A stretch of 64,000 nucleotides of DNA. Source: Micractinium sp. NFX-FRZ. Lineage: Eukaryota; Chlorophyta; Trebouxiophyceae; Chlorellales; Chlorellaceae. Below, one piece after another: positions 23,301 to 34,415 of the stretch. Each line of letters opens with the position of its first letter. Position 1 is the stretch's first letter. Position numbers and translations under genes: made by a program. The notes beneath the pieces are model-generated. The model had not been told where the DNA came from. It worked only from the letters and a program-made list of their open reading frames with translations, and searched no databases. The stretch lies in assembly GCA_029339195.1 (NCBI GenBank), contig JAPTJF010000062.1, positions 124,001 to 188,000 of the forward strand, given 5' to 3'.

Positions 23301-26300
23301 TCTGCTGCATCATGGCTGCTGCCCGCGCCCGCCCGCCTGCAGGGACGAGCAGGGCAAGGCCCACTGCATCGACAACACCTGCCCCCACCGGTGAGCGCAC
23401 TGGCTGTGGTGGGGGACAGCTGGGGCAGCTGGCGCAGCACTACGCCCTGCATCACTGCCCACCCGTTCAGCGCCGTGCACGCTGGGACACGCTGCGACAC
23501 AGCCCCTAAATAATAATCGCCAGCAGCAGCATTGGATGCACCCAGTATGGGCCATGGTAGCCATGTGCTCCTGGCTTGCTTTCGCTCAAACCTCCCCTTT
23601 GCCCACCCTCTCTTTTTATCCACCCCGCAGCGGCGCGCCCCTGAGCGAGGGGTGGGTGGAGCACGGCAAGGGTGGCCACTCCTGCGTGGTCTGCCCCTAC
23701 CACGGCTGGGCGATGGACGGGGAGGGTATGCTGCGCGACGTGCCGGTGAGGCCGGCAGGGGGTGTTGAGGGCATGGGGATGGGGACCCGTGTTTCCGAGG
23801 CGGTGAGGAAGCACTGGGCGAGGAGGGCATGCTGCGAGGCGTGCCGATGAAGCGGGGTTGTGGGTAGGAGTGCCGCTGCCCCTGGTCCCGGCGCCAACCC
23901 TGCGCGCACTCCTGCTGCTTCTCCCACCGTGCCCCCACCGCAGGCCGCCGCCAACAAGGGCGAGTGGCCCAAGCGCGCGCTGGCAGACTCCTGGCCAGGT
24001 GGGGACCACCGCAGGCCAGCCCCCCACCACAGCATTGCCTGCCTGGTTCTAACGCCCACCTTCCACCCTGTGCCTGCCTTTCCCTTCCCATCTACCTGCG
24101 TCTCTTTCACCGCCTGCCAGCCAGCCCCCTGCTGCCACCTGCTGCCATCCTTCAAATCTCGTCCGCATCTCCTCTCCCCCTGCCCCCCCGCCTGCCCCAC
24201 CCCTGCAGTCGAGGAGAAGGGCGGCTTTGTGTGGGTGTTCTACGGCTCCAAGAGCCTGCCCGCCGACGAGCGCCCCCCCATCCCATACGTGCCTGAGCTG
24301 GGTGAGCGGGCGGGCACGTCTGGGGAGCGGTGGGGTTAGGGTGGAGGCAGGGTGCTCTGGATCCGGAGCAGTGGCGGGTGTGTGAGCTGGGCTTTGCCGT
24401 CTCTTCTCGGGTAGTTTCCTCACCGGTCCCCTCCTGTGGCCGCCCGTTTTGCCCTTACCCGCAGACGACCCCACCTGGCAGGCCGTGTACGAGGAGCTCG
24501 AGTTTGACTGCGGTCACTTTGGCGTGTTTGAGAACGCAATTGACATGGTGCGGGGTAATGTGGCCCTGGAGTGTTGACAGTGGGGTTGGGGTATGTCTAC
24601 CAGTGCCGCTAGTTGAGGTGGTCTGCAGTGCATTGTGGGGTAAACCCTTGCCCTCCCACCCCGCTGTGCGCGTGTGCTCCAACAATCTCCTGCTCTCTTG
24701 CGTTAATTCTCCTCCCCTCCTGCAGGCCCACATCCACTACCTGCACGGCAACTCCTTTGGCAACCAGGTGCGTGGCTGGTGCACTGGCTGGGGTGGCCTG
24801 CAGAGGGCCCCTGGAGGGTGGGGTGACCCGCGGGGCAGGGCATGCCTCTGCACAACATTGCGTGGTCGGTACTGACCACATTCCATGTGCCCTCGGTTTT
24901 CTATCTCCTTGGTTCTGTCCTCTTACTGCCCCCCCACTTCCCTTTCCTCCCTTTCCTCCCACCTGCGGCAGGACAAGCCCGAGATCCGGGACATGAAGGC
25001 GTGGACCGAGGACTTCCACGTCACCGCCACCTTCACCATCCACAACAAGCCGGTGAACGCTTTCTGGGCACTCTTCCAGGTCAGTGGGGGAGGCGGGTGG
25101 TTGGGGACATGGGGGGGAACTGCGGGGCACTGCAGCCTGGTGGCATGAACTGGGAGGGTAGTAGGCAAGACAGACTGGCGCGTGCTGCAGCTGCCTATTC
25201 ACCTCTGGTCTCATTCCCGGGCGTACTGATGCTTGCGGGCAGTAGTCCGGCCCCTGCCGCTGCCCCATTCTGCCCCAACTCTCGTCTCCCGCTGCCCCGC
25301 TTCATTCCCCATCCTCCCCCGCCCTCCATCCTTGTGCGCAGGTGCCCGAGGTGCACGTCACCGCCAAGGCCTTCCTGCCCTGTACCTCCCTGGTCACCTT
25401 TGAGCTGGGGGCGGGACTGAACTTCTCAACCTTTGTGTCGACCACCCCCGTGTCGGGTGAGCAGGGGTGCCCTGTTCCTGTGTGGGCAGGGGTGAGTGGG
25501 GCTGGCATTGGGATGGGATGGAGGAGAGGGTTAATGGCCAACAGGGTTGAAACGGCAGCGGCACAGCTGTGCCTGGTGGACAGCTGACGCAGGTTGGATC
25601 ATGCTGCTGCTACCCCCTGCCTAACACCTCTCCCCCCCTGGCCTTGTCCCCCCTGTGCTCTATGCCCCTGTGCAGCCAACAAGAGCATCAACCGCTTCGC
25701 GCTGGTGCGCAAGCTGAGCAGTGACAAGACCGGCCTGTTCAACTCGCGCCTGTGGGACGGCATGGCGCGCAAGTGAGCGGGCAGGGGGTGGGCGTGAGTC
25801 TGGGTGGGGGTGGGGTTATGTGACATGGATGGTTTTTTTTTTAACCAATAGTCTGCTTCACGCACCCCCTCCGCACGGACGCCGGTGTTGCTCATTACTC
25901 GTCTCGTCCACCCATTGCATACCTGTCTTCCCCACCCGCCCCCTCTGGATGTATGTTGTGCAGCGCTGTGCGCAAGAATGCCTCGCATGCACTCCTCACT
26001 ACCCATCTCTCTCTCCCCATTGCTCACCCCCTTTCCTTTCCCGCCCTTCCCACCACGCTGTGCGTGCTGTGCAGCGCCATGCGCAAGATCCAGCTGGAGG
26101 ACAAGGAAATGGTGGAGCAACTGGTGAGAAGCTGGCAGCGGCAGAGTGTGGTGCCTGCTCTGTCGTGTCTGAAGGGCTATGCCTTGGACCATATGTACTC
26201 CTGCTGCCCTTGCTTAACACCCCTTTCCCAGATTCTTTGCTGGGTCATACCTCTCCTGCCCCCTGCCTGCCTGACACCTCTCCTCCCCTGTCTGGCTTTC

Positions 26301-26786
26301 CCTTGCTCACTCCAGCGGTACGACCAGCTGGGCGCGGAGTACAACGTGCGGGCCGACCTGCCCCAGATCATGTTCCGCAAGCTGCGTCAACAGGTGAGCT
26401 TCCCCGGGGGGGAAGACATGTGTATGGTGTCGGTTGTGAAGGGTAGTGAGGATGGGCGGGGTTGGGTATATACCAGGATGACCAGGCGTGCTGTGGATTA
26501 CTTTCCCACATGGTGGGGCGCCTGCAGTGGCAGATAACTGCGGTGGCCCTGCCTTGCACTGCCTTGCCCCGCGTGGCCCTGCCTCGACTCCTCCCTCATC
26601 CCTCTGTACTAACCCAGCATACATGCCCCCTGCCTGCCCTCGCTCCCCTCCCTCCCACAGTTTGTTGATCTGGGCTATGCCGTTCCCACCGAGGTGGACA
26701 TGGCCCCCTTTGCCTCCAGCCCCGCACGCGACACCCGCCAGCCCGCCCTCCCCGCCCGCGGCTCGGCGCAGCAGCAGCAGCAGTGA
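20312..26786 (+). CDS. Plastid Rieske [2Fe-2S] non-haem iron oxygenase (PAO/CAO superfamily)
   Basis: Twenty-one exons: 20312-20620, 20940-21035, 21291-21361, 21624-21683, 21907-21981, 22165-22243, 22422-22677, 22880-22957, 23083-23152, 23343-23390, 23631-23745, 23944-23998, 24209-24301, 24465-24547, 24726-24767, 24972-25079, 25342-25456, 25676-25772, 26075-26123, 26316-26393, 26661-26786. They sum to 2103 nt and give 700 residues. The start is a Ser/Ala/Arg-rich transit-peptide-like region. The Rieske centre is CPHR (Cys378, His380) and CPYHGW (Cys402, His405). The mononuclear iron site is DMAHIHYLH (Asp495, His498, His503). The rest resembles cyanobacterial ring-hydroxylating oxygenases related to pheophorbide a oxygenase; CAO itself has CAHR, which is absent. 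The substrate is unknown, with a pigment or aromatic expected. Residues about 230-315 are a Pro/Thr-rich linker. Exon 6 seems to use a GC donor (22244). Confidence 0.85.
25951..25977 (+). repeat. Copy of an exon acceptor edge in the Rieske oxygenase gene
   Basis: GTGCAGCGCTGTGCGCAAGA repeats the acceptor and first bases of exon 19 (26069-26088, GTGCAGCGCCATGCGCAAGA). The copy is about 115 bases upstream in the same intron. It then runs out of similarity, so it looks like a pseudo-acceptor. Confidence 0.6.
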
Positions 26787-27407
26787 GGAAGGAAGGATGG
26801 GCACAAGACCCTGCACACCTTCCATCCTTGTGGGTCCTCCCAGGAGTGCCCCTTCTCAGGGGTGGCTTGTTGAGGCCCACACAGCGCCTGGCTCAATGCA
26901 TTTTGTGAGCCAGGGACTGTTGCACTGAAGCTGTACTGCAACCCTGTTTTGCATTCGGTTGTTCGCACACCCTCCCCTTCCAGGAGTGGTTTGCCGAGAC
27001 CTGGCTGTTGTGCCGCCCTTCTCGGCTTACCTCGAGAGTCGAGTGCCGCTGTTCCTATCCTAATCCTCCGCTCTTTTCACCCCCAGGATCTGCTGAGCTG
27101 TATTACTTCCGCCGAGCGAATGGCCATGCACGCAGGAGGCTGGCCCTCTGTTGTATTCCTTCCATCCATTCTTTGCCCCCCCTCCGCTTCTCCACAGCAC
27201 ACCTCACCACCCACAGTTTTGCGGGGCACATGGCCCTTTGAACATTCAAGCGCTTGCATAAAGCAAGATCCTCCAGGCGACCTCGACAGAGGGAGCATGC
27301 CACTTGGGCTGATGCCTTTGAACGTTGAACAGCAGTCCCGAAAATGCATGTTGCCTGTGCCTGCCCATGTTGTCTGTATCCTCCACTTGCCTGTGTATGT
27401 TGTATCT

Positions 27408-27412
27408 TGTAA
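27408..27412 (+). terminator. Putative TGTAA polyadenylation signal, Rieske oxygenase gene
   Basis: TGTAA about 620 bases after the stop at 26786, in an AT-richer stretch. Confidence 0.55.
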
Positions 27413-28038
27413 ATTAGTGATGAGATTATGGCAACGGCAGCTTCAAAAGCTTGAGGCCGGTGTGACTGTGTGTCCACACACTATCGTGCAGCCCTGCAGG
27501 TGTTGTCCCTGTCCGCTGGTGCCTTGTGGCCTTCCGCCTCGTGGCTGCCTCGCCCCGTTGTGCCGTCTGCCCCTGTATTGCTTCGCCTGTCCCCGACAGC
27601 CGGTGCCTTCTGTCCCCAACAGCCGGTGCCTTGTGGCCTTCAGCATTGTGGTGCACCACGCTGCGCTGCTGGCCCTCTGCTTTGCCTGGCCTGCTGACCT
27701 GGCGCCTTGCTGACCCGGCGCCTGCACTCTGCGGTGCCTTCCGGGTCTGCTGCCCTGGCTTGGCCTGCTTTGGCCACCTGCCTGCACGCTTCCGACGCAC
27801 CTTCTCTGTGCGGTGCACTTCTTCGCAGGCCGTTGGTGTGGGGGCTGGCGCTGGGGGCGGGGCGGAGACGCATGGGGGCAAAACCAGGCCGGCACCGGAT
27901 GCGCGCTCGAGGGGGAGAGGAAAGGTCACTGCCACGCACGCAAAGCCCCCGACCCCTAGGCGCCTGCCTTGCTTGCCGTGTTTGTTGCTGCTGCTGCTGC
28001 TGCTGCTCTGCAGACGCTTTGCGCTCAGAGACACAGCA

Positions 28039-28043
28039 TTACA
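28039..28043 (-). terminator. Putative TGTAA polyadenylation signal, small unknown gene
   Basis: TTACA on the plus strand, so TGTAA on the minus strand, about 85 bases after the stop at 28125. Spacing is normal for a green-algal gene. Confidence 0.6.
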
Positions 28044-28124
28044 CATAGAATGACAACACGACAGGGGGTAGCAGAGCAAACGACAGAGGACAGCGCAGGC
28101 CTGAGCCCAGCAAATCGTGGCAAG

Positions 28125-29192
28125 TCACGGCTCAGAGCCCGATACGTCCCCCGCTGCCGCCTCCCCCAACCCCGCCGGCCCGTTTGCGCCGACCTTCACG
28201 CCGCCGCCAATGTCGGCCCGCCTGTCGATGCTGCCGCGCCTCTTGCCGGCCCCACCCGGGCCCGTCGCTGCCTGCCCGCTGCTGGCATCGCCGTCTGCGT
28301 ATCTGCCAATAAGCTCGAACAGCTGAGAGACAGAAGAAAGCCAAGGGGGGTAGCAGACAGGAGGGCAACTGTTTGGGCAGGCAGCAAGGTGGGGAGTCGA
28401 GCGGGCACTCCACAGATGCAGCTGGCCAGCCAGCACACGCAGTGCTCAAACAGCAGCCATCCACCTGTGTGGCCTGCCTCCAAGAAACAAACACACACAT
28501 GCGCGCCCATGCACACCGCGTCTGACGCCCCTGGCTGCACCCCGTTAGGTGCCCCCGCCTGCCCACACCCTCCGCACCCATCCCCTTCCGTCCCAGCCGT
28601 CTGCACCCCATCAGTCCCACCTACCCCATCAGTCCCACCTCCCCCCCGCCTCACCTCGTCCTGCGTGAGCCCGCAGGGCAGCAGGCTCTCGGCGCGGCGG
28701 TAGCGCAGGTCGGCAGACGCTGAGCTGGCGAGGTTGAGCAGCGCCAGGTCCGTGCTGGCACCCGTGCGCAGGCTGCCCGCCCGGCTGCCGCCCTTGCTGC
28801 CGGCGGCGTGGGGGGCAAAGCTGCTGGCGGTGCCTGCGCCAGCGCTGCCGTTGTCGCGGCTGCCGGCTGTGGGCAGGGGCTCCTGGAGGGTGGCATGAAC
28901 TGCAAGGAGAGGATGGAAGCGGTGAAGGGTGCGGGTGAGGGGTGGGCATCGCCAGTTTGCGGGGCTGGTGAGGGCGGCCTTACGTCGCGGCGTGCCGGCG
29001 GGGCTCGGCGTGTGGCGGCAGGCAGAGAATTGGCTGCCTCACAGTCCGCCTCGGCAATCTTCGGCGCGCTGCTACAGAATGCCTTGCGCACTCTGGCTCG
29101 TCAAGTTCTCCCGGGCTGCCTCACACTCGCTCACCCGTGGAGGAGGCTGCGTCACCGCCTGGGTGCTGCCCGCTCCTCTGAATGGCAGTCAT
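28125..29192 (-). CDS. Small unknown protein, 166 residues
   Basis: Three exons, 29135-29192, 28655-28899 and 28125-28322, total 501 nt. ATG is at 29192. All splice sites are GT-AG and phases agree. The product is Gly/Ala/Ser-rich, with a more ordered centre holding DLRYRRAESLLPCGLTQDEL followed by FELIGRYADGD. The C-terminus is a Gly-rich tail ending SGSEP. I do not recognise the family. The ordered part could be a short helical interaction motif. An alternative would be a longer gene with extra upstream exons; an open frame at 28984-29091 with a GTAAGG donor is a possible alternative exon but breaks phase. Confidence 0.55.
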
Positions 29193-29769
29193 GACGCCCG
29201 CTGAGATGGAAGATGCAGTGCTTGAGCGATTGCTGAAGGTTAGGGAGATGCGAGTGGGAGAGAGCAGATGAGGCACGCCGCTGCTGAGGTGGGCGGCTGC
29301 GCCGCAGATTCCCTTGCCCTCACTTACCTGGCCACTAACAAGAAGGCAGGCTACGGCAAATCAGTTGCAGCCAGCTCGGCAGCTCTCTCATACAAATTGC
29401 AGTTGCACAAGAGGCAGGCAGACCGACACACTTTACTTCCAGCGAGTGCCGGCTCTTCACCCTTCCGCTCAGCCAGCCAGCCACCCACCCACCTCACCCC
29501 ACACTCCACCGCAGTGCGCCCAGCTAGCACCAGTCGCATTCGCGGACAGGCGCGCAGTGAGGATTTTATGTAGCGGTACGTAGATGGACAGACACAGCCA
29601 AAGTTGGGGTACAAGGCGTGGCGCATAGAAGTCGAGTGGAAAGGACGTGGCACATGACGGGTATGTACAGTGAGCGCGTGTGCATGTGAAAACTGAGTTG
29701 ATGTGTCCTATGTCCTACGACTGTCAAAACATACAATAACAATGGTTCTGCTCTTGCTGCACACCGGTG
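29193..29769. other. Gene-free stretch between two minus-strand genes
   Basis: About 580 bases between the start of the small unknown gene and the stop of the coiled-coil gene. It should hold the promoter of the former and the 3' end of the latter. Nothing specific is recognised. Confidence 0.4.
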
Positions 29770-31451
29770 CTACTGGCTGCAGGCAGCTGCTGCCAGCCCC
29801 GCCCGCAGCTGTTGCGGCGGCGTGGGCACTGTCAGCGGCTTCTGCTGCGCCCGCAGCTCCTTTGCCACCGGCGGCGACTCCGGCTGGGACTCATCCGCCT
29901 GCCGCTTCTCTTCTCCCTGCCTCTTCTCGCCCTGCTCTGCCTGCCCCTGCCCCTCCCCCTGCCGTTGCCCCTGCCGCTGCTCTCGCTGCCCCAGCGCCTC
30001 CCGCAAACACTGCTCCGCCGCCTGCCTGGCATCCTCTGCCCCCTGCCGCGCCCACTTTTCCAGCCTCAGCTGCTCCTCCAAGTTGGCGAGCTCCCGCGCA
30101 TCAACAGCCGCCTGCCGCTCCGCCGCCGCCTTCTGCTGCACCAGCTGCACTGCCAGGTCTTTCAAGTCTGCCTGTGCAGTGTCCAGCTCCCTGCGGCACC
30201 AAGGGAGGAGGTAAGCCCGAAGAGGGTGGAGGTGCAGCGTGGGGTGCGGGCAGGGGAGCAAGAGAGGTCGGTGCGGGGTTTGGCGGCAATGGTGAGGGGG
30301 TGCGTGGGGTGGGCGGGGGGCCGCAGGGGAGGTGCCGCTGGGGTTGGTTGGGACGGGGTGGGCGGGGACGGCACGTGCCAGGTGGCACAGCGCAGCTCAG
30401 AACAGCACCGCCTGGGGCCAGCCAGCACGGCGCTCACTCATGCCCTACGCTGATCACGCGTCCCCGGCACGGTGCCGCCGCCGCCCGCGCCCATCAGCAC
30501 ACAGCGCCAACATACTTGCCGACCCAGCCAGCCCCTCTCACTCTGCAAGGCTGGCGGCCTGCGCCTCCTCCGCCTCCAGGGCGCAGGTGAGGAAGCCCAG
30601 CTGGGAGCGCAGCTTGCCTAGCTCAGCTGTGGCCTGCAGGCACAGGTGTGGGGCACGATAAACACCGAGCTGGGCGGTCGGCGGTCAGGCACCATAACAC
30701 CCCTCAAAGCTGGAGACACGGCAGGCTCATTCTTGAGATGCACACGGTGCGCAAAGAAGGAAGGAGGATAGCGGGCATGCAAGCGGGCAGGCAGGCGGGC
30801 AGATGCCTCCACCCTAAACCCTGGAAGCGAGCCGGGGGCAGGGGGCAGGCAGGCGGGGCGTCCGCCATATGACCCACAGTCTACTGCGCATATTTCCAGG
30901 CAGCTTGCACAGGCGTTGCAATGCAATAGGCCACTGACCTCGGCCACCTCTGCCGCTGCGGCGGCCAGCTGCCGCCGGCCCTCCTCCAATTCCGCTGCGG
31001 CAGCTGCTGCCCGCATCTCTGCATCAGCGCGCGCCTGTTCTGCCTCTGCCAGCTGCTCTGCGACCCTCCCTAGACGTGCCTCTGTTGTGCTGCGCTGTTG
31101 CTGCTCAGCCTTGAGGCACCCCTGCCTCTCGGCCAGTGCGGCTTCGGCAAGCAGGCACCGCTGCACCGCCACTGCCGCCACCGCCTGCAGCGGGGGAGTG
31201 GAACAGGGGCGCGCCGCTTGTCGGACCGGGTTCAGCGGCTCTGGATCCCAATGCTAAGAACAGACGGAGGCCGCTGGCTACAATCCTCTTCCCAGCAGCA
31301 GCCCGAGAGCTCAATGTGTCCTCCGCGCCCCGAACGGCGACGGCCTTGAGTGCTGCAACATCGTGCTCAGACTACGCCGGCCTACCTGTGACCGCCAGGC
31401 GCGCCAGACGAGCACGCAGAAGATGGCGCTCAATATCAGGGGCTGCAACAT
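29770..31451 (-). CDS. Membrane-anchored coiled-coil protein, 274 residues
   Basis: Four exons, 31386-31451, 30939-31184, 30542-30633 and 29770-30190, total 825 nt. The ATG at 31451 has an in-frame stop upstream and no earlier ATG. Residues about 3-18 (QPLILSAIFCVLVWRAW) form one membrane span or signal anchor at the very N-terminus. The rest is heptad-like coiled coil rich in Ala, Glu, Gln and Arg, for example RVAEQLAEAEQARADAEMR and LANLEEQLRLEKWARQGAED. A Gln/Gly/Glu/Lys stretch and a Pro-containing tail end the protein. I cannot name a family; a tethering or scaffold role at an organelle membrane is plausible. An extra exon at about 31270-31342 would also fit phase but needs a weak AAG acceptor. 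Confidence 0.6.
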
Positions 31452-31904
31452 GGCGAAGACACCCGCCTCTAATTGACTGGCATGTGGTACGTTCGCCGCC
31501 TCGATGGCAGCGGGGCGTTTTCAGGCACATGATGGCATGCCTGCCGCCCACGCTGCGCTGCGCGCCGTGCGCACCGCACATCCCACCTCCGCTGCACTCT
31601 GCCCCCATTCTTTCAAGCAAGGTTCACAAGATACATCGCAGTCGGCAGGTGCAGCCAGGCTGCTGGACACAGCTGCATGATCATGCCCCCTGGGTGTTTG
31701 GATACTGCGCATGGCATGGCAGCGGCGGGCCAGCAACTGGGGTGCTCAACCGTTCGTCTGGGAGCATGGCTGCCCCTCAACACCCCAGCGGAGAGTTTCC
31801 CAGCGTCTCCCAGGGTTCAAAGTTGTGGTGGAGCGCCCACCCAGGCAGGCTTGGGCTTTGAGGGATTACATGCTGCGGTGCGGTACTACACGTGCTCGGC
31901 GGTA

Positions 31905-33790
31905 CATCCCAATCAAAGAACACCCACACAAAGCCGCCCATCTCCTCGACTGCAGGGGCAGGCGGGGGGCGGGGGCAGGAGAGCGGCGTTGGGTGGCGGC
32001 AAGTGGGCAGGATTGGCAGAAGTGGGCGCATTGACGGGCAGTTGGCAAGAGGTGCCGGTGGGCGGTGAGGCCAGGCCACGCCCACACGGCGGGCAGGCTT
32101 TAATGTCAGGTAGGCCATGCAGGCCGTCTTTCATGAGCAGACAGAGGAGGGGGGCTGGACTGCGGTCTAATACTACCTGGCCAGGAGTCTGCCAGCGCAC
32201 GCTTGGGCCTCTCGCCCTTGTTGGCGGCGGCCTGCGGGGGACAAGGTGGGAAAAGCAGCAGGAGTGCGCGCAGGGTTGGCGCCGGGACCAGGGGCAGCGG
32301 CACTCCTACCCACCTCACCGGCACGTCGCGCAGCATGCCCTCCCCATCCATCGCCCAGCCGTGGTAGGGGCAGACCACGCAGTAGTGGCCGCCCTTGCCG
32401 TGCTCCACCCACCCCTCGCTCAGGGGGGCGCCGCTGCGGGGTGGATAAAAAGAGGGGGTGGGCAAAGGGGAGGTTTGAGCGACAACAAGCCAGGAGCACA
32501 CGGGTACCACGGTCCATACTGGGTGCATCCAATGCTGCTGCTGGCGATTGTTATTTAGGGCTGTGTCGCAGCGTGTCCCAGCGTGCACGGCGCTGAACGG
32601 GTGGGCAGCGATGCAGGGCGTAGTGTTGCGCCAGCTGTCCCCCAGCACAGCCAGTGCGCTCACCGGTGGGGGCAGGTGTTGTCGATGCAGTGCGCCTTGC
32701 CTGCTCGTCCCTGCAGGCGGGCGGGCGCGGGCAGCAGCGATGATGCAGCAGACTTGTGAGAAACACTGAGGTGCAGGCAAGCAGGCATGCGGTCCCAGGC
32801 AGCACCCACGCCCTGCCGCCTGAATGCACGCATCCGACCGCAACGTACCCCTCCCCCACCATCCTCTGACATTCACCGCGCCCCACACCCCACCCCACAC
32901 CCCACTCCACCTGAACAGCACCATGTCGCGCCCGCACAGCTGCGTCTTGAGTGGCTTGGTGGTGCCCAGGTTGCTGCTCAGGGCTGCGGGAGGGGCGGAC
33001 AGAGGGGTACAGGGGGAAGTTTCTTGAGGCACCACACCTGGCGGCTGCAAAAGCAACGGCAGCCCAAAGGCGGCCTGGATCAGCGCCCCCCCGCCCTGCT
33101 CCTCCTGTCCCTCCCCTTCACCCCTTGTTGCACCAATTCTCACCAGCGGTGTACCACATGTTCTTGAGGTAGGACTCGCGGTCGCGCAGCTCCTTGGCGC
33201 GCTTGGACACGGAGTTGAGGCCTGGGGACGGGTGGGGGACAGTACAACACACGAGTGTTGAGTTTTATCGGTCGCAGTGAGAGTTTAGATCAGCCGTGAT
33301 GCTTGCGCAGGAGATGGCGAGCCAGGTGCAGGCAAGGAGAGATGGGCGGACAGCCATGAGAAGATGGGCGGGCACCCCACCCCGCCCTTTGCCCCACCCC
33401 CACACACAGCCCTCACCAGAGTCGGGCTCGCCGCCGGCGGGGGGGGCCCTTGGGGCGGGTGATGGTGGGCGGCGCCGGCACGGCGGAGTTGGCGCCGGGG
33501 GCGCGGGTGGGGGCGCGCGGCAGGGTGCGCTGGGTGGGCGGCGGGGGCGCCACGGGCTGGGCGGAGCCGGTGACAAAGGCGGAGGTGGCGGGGGCCTGGG
33601 GGGTGGAGGTGGTGGTGGTGGTGTCTTCCTCGGGGGCGATGTCGATGGTGGCGTCCATGGAGGAGGTGGAAGAGGTCTGCACAAGGGGCGGGTGTGGGAG
33701 TGGGGGTGGGGTGCGCGCGGCATTAGTGAAGGCGGCAGCTTGACTGCCCAGGACTGCAGCAGCACTTGCTTGCACACAAGCCATGCCTGC
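31905..33790 (-). pseudogene. Inverted partial copy of the Rieske oxygenase gene (exons 7-13), broken
   Basis: On the minus strand this block matches about 22305-24246 of the plus-strand oxygenase gene, introns included. It carries counterparts of exon 7 (linker), 8 (NMWYTA), 9 (LKTQLCGRDMVLFR), 10, 11 (CPYHGWAMDGEG), 12 and the first half of 13. Breaks are visible. One base is lost in the exon-10 copy (GACGAGCAGG then CAAGG, against GGGCAAGG), which shifts the frame. One extra C occurs in the C-run of the exon-7 copy, giving a second shift. A 3-base insertion sits in the exon-9 copy. It lacks the transit peptide, the iron-binding half and any promoter. Similarity stops abruptly inside exon 13 near 31917. 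It is a segmental, DNA-level copy, not a retrocopy, since introns are kept. Confidence 0.9.
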
Positions 33791-34415
33791 CGCCTGTCGC
33801 ATGAGTGGCACTGTGGACCCTCCCTTCCGAAAGGGAGGGTGGTTCCGGAAGGAGGGTGTCCGTGGGCAGTGATTGGGCGTGGACAGTGATTGGCACCTGG
33901 TCACCCCTGCCATGCCTCCCCCCCTGCCCCAATATACAGCTTTGGGGGCTGTAAGCCCCGAACGGGGACCCGCCCTGCCCGCAAGGAGGGTCCCACTCGG
34001 GTGGCACTGGCCCGTGCTCGCCATGTGAGATTAAGATTAGGGGTAGGTGAGAACCGGCTCCCTGGAGGGAACTGGAGCATATTATAGTGAAAAAAAGGCC
34101 TGGGGTCGGCCGGGAGGTAAACAAAAGGCCTGGGGTGTGAACAAAAGGCCTGGTGGTACGGCCAAGTGGCTCTGCCAAGGCCATGCTGTGCTGTGCTGGG
34201 GCAATGATGTCCTCGTCAAATGGCACTCGGGGCTTACGCTCCTTTTCTATACACTTGCAATAAGACTGGGAGCTACCAGCGCTGATAAATATTCAGCGGA
34301 ATGGCACCAATGGCCACCGCCAGTGCGTCCGCGCTTGCCGCGGCAGCCTGCTTCGCTGATGGTCTAGAAATGGCTTTGCTCGGCGATAGCAATGCCTCCA
34401 TTGCCCTGTGGCGGA
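33791..34415. other. Repeat-bearing stretch with short hairpins
   Basis: Flanks the inverted oxygenase copy. It has small inverted repeats (CCCTCCCTTCCGAAAGGGAG near 33819, and a GCCCCGAACGGGG-type hairpin near 33955) and the dispersed repeat described at 34050. It looks like mobile or satellite debris; no gene is seen. Confidence 0.5.
34050..34140. repeat. Dispersed repeat, copy 1 (shared with the tRNA-Pro 3' flank)
   Basis: About 85 bases match 40143-40220 in the same orientation. The shared part includes GAGCAT-TTATA-TGAAAAAA, GGCCTGGGGTCGGCCGGGAG and GTAAACAAAAGGCCTGGGGT. A third partial AACAAAAGGCCTGG unit follows at 34140-34153. No tRNA body is present here. Confidence 0.8.

Larger units (their letters stand above)
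26787..28124. other. Convergent 3' flanks with short imperfect repeats
   Basis: Lies between the Rieske oxygenase stop and the stop of the small minus-strand gene. Positions 27505-27660 hold imperfect repeats of a GCCGGTGCCTTGTGGCCTTC-like unit. No phase-consistent coding chain is seen. Confidence 0.55.

Noticed and set aside
31905..33790. Second functional Rieske oxygenase gene
   Set aside because: It has two frameshifts and lacks the transit peptide and the iron-binding half.
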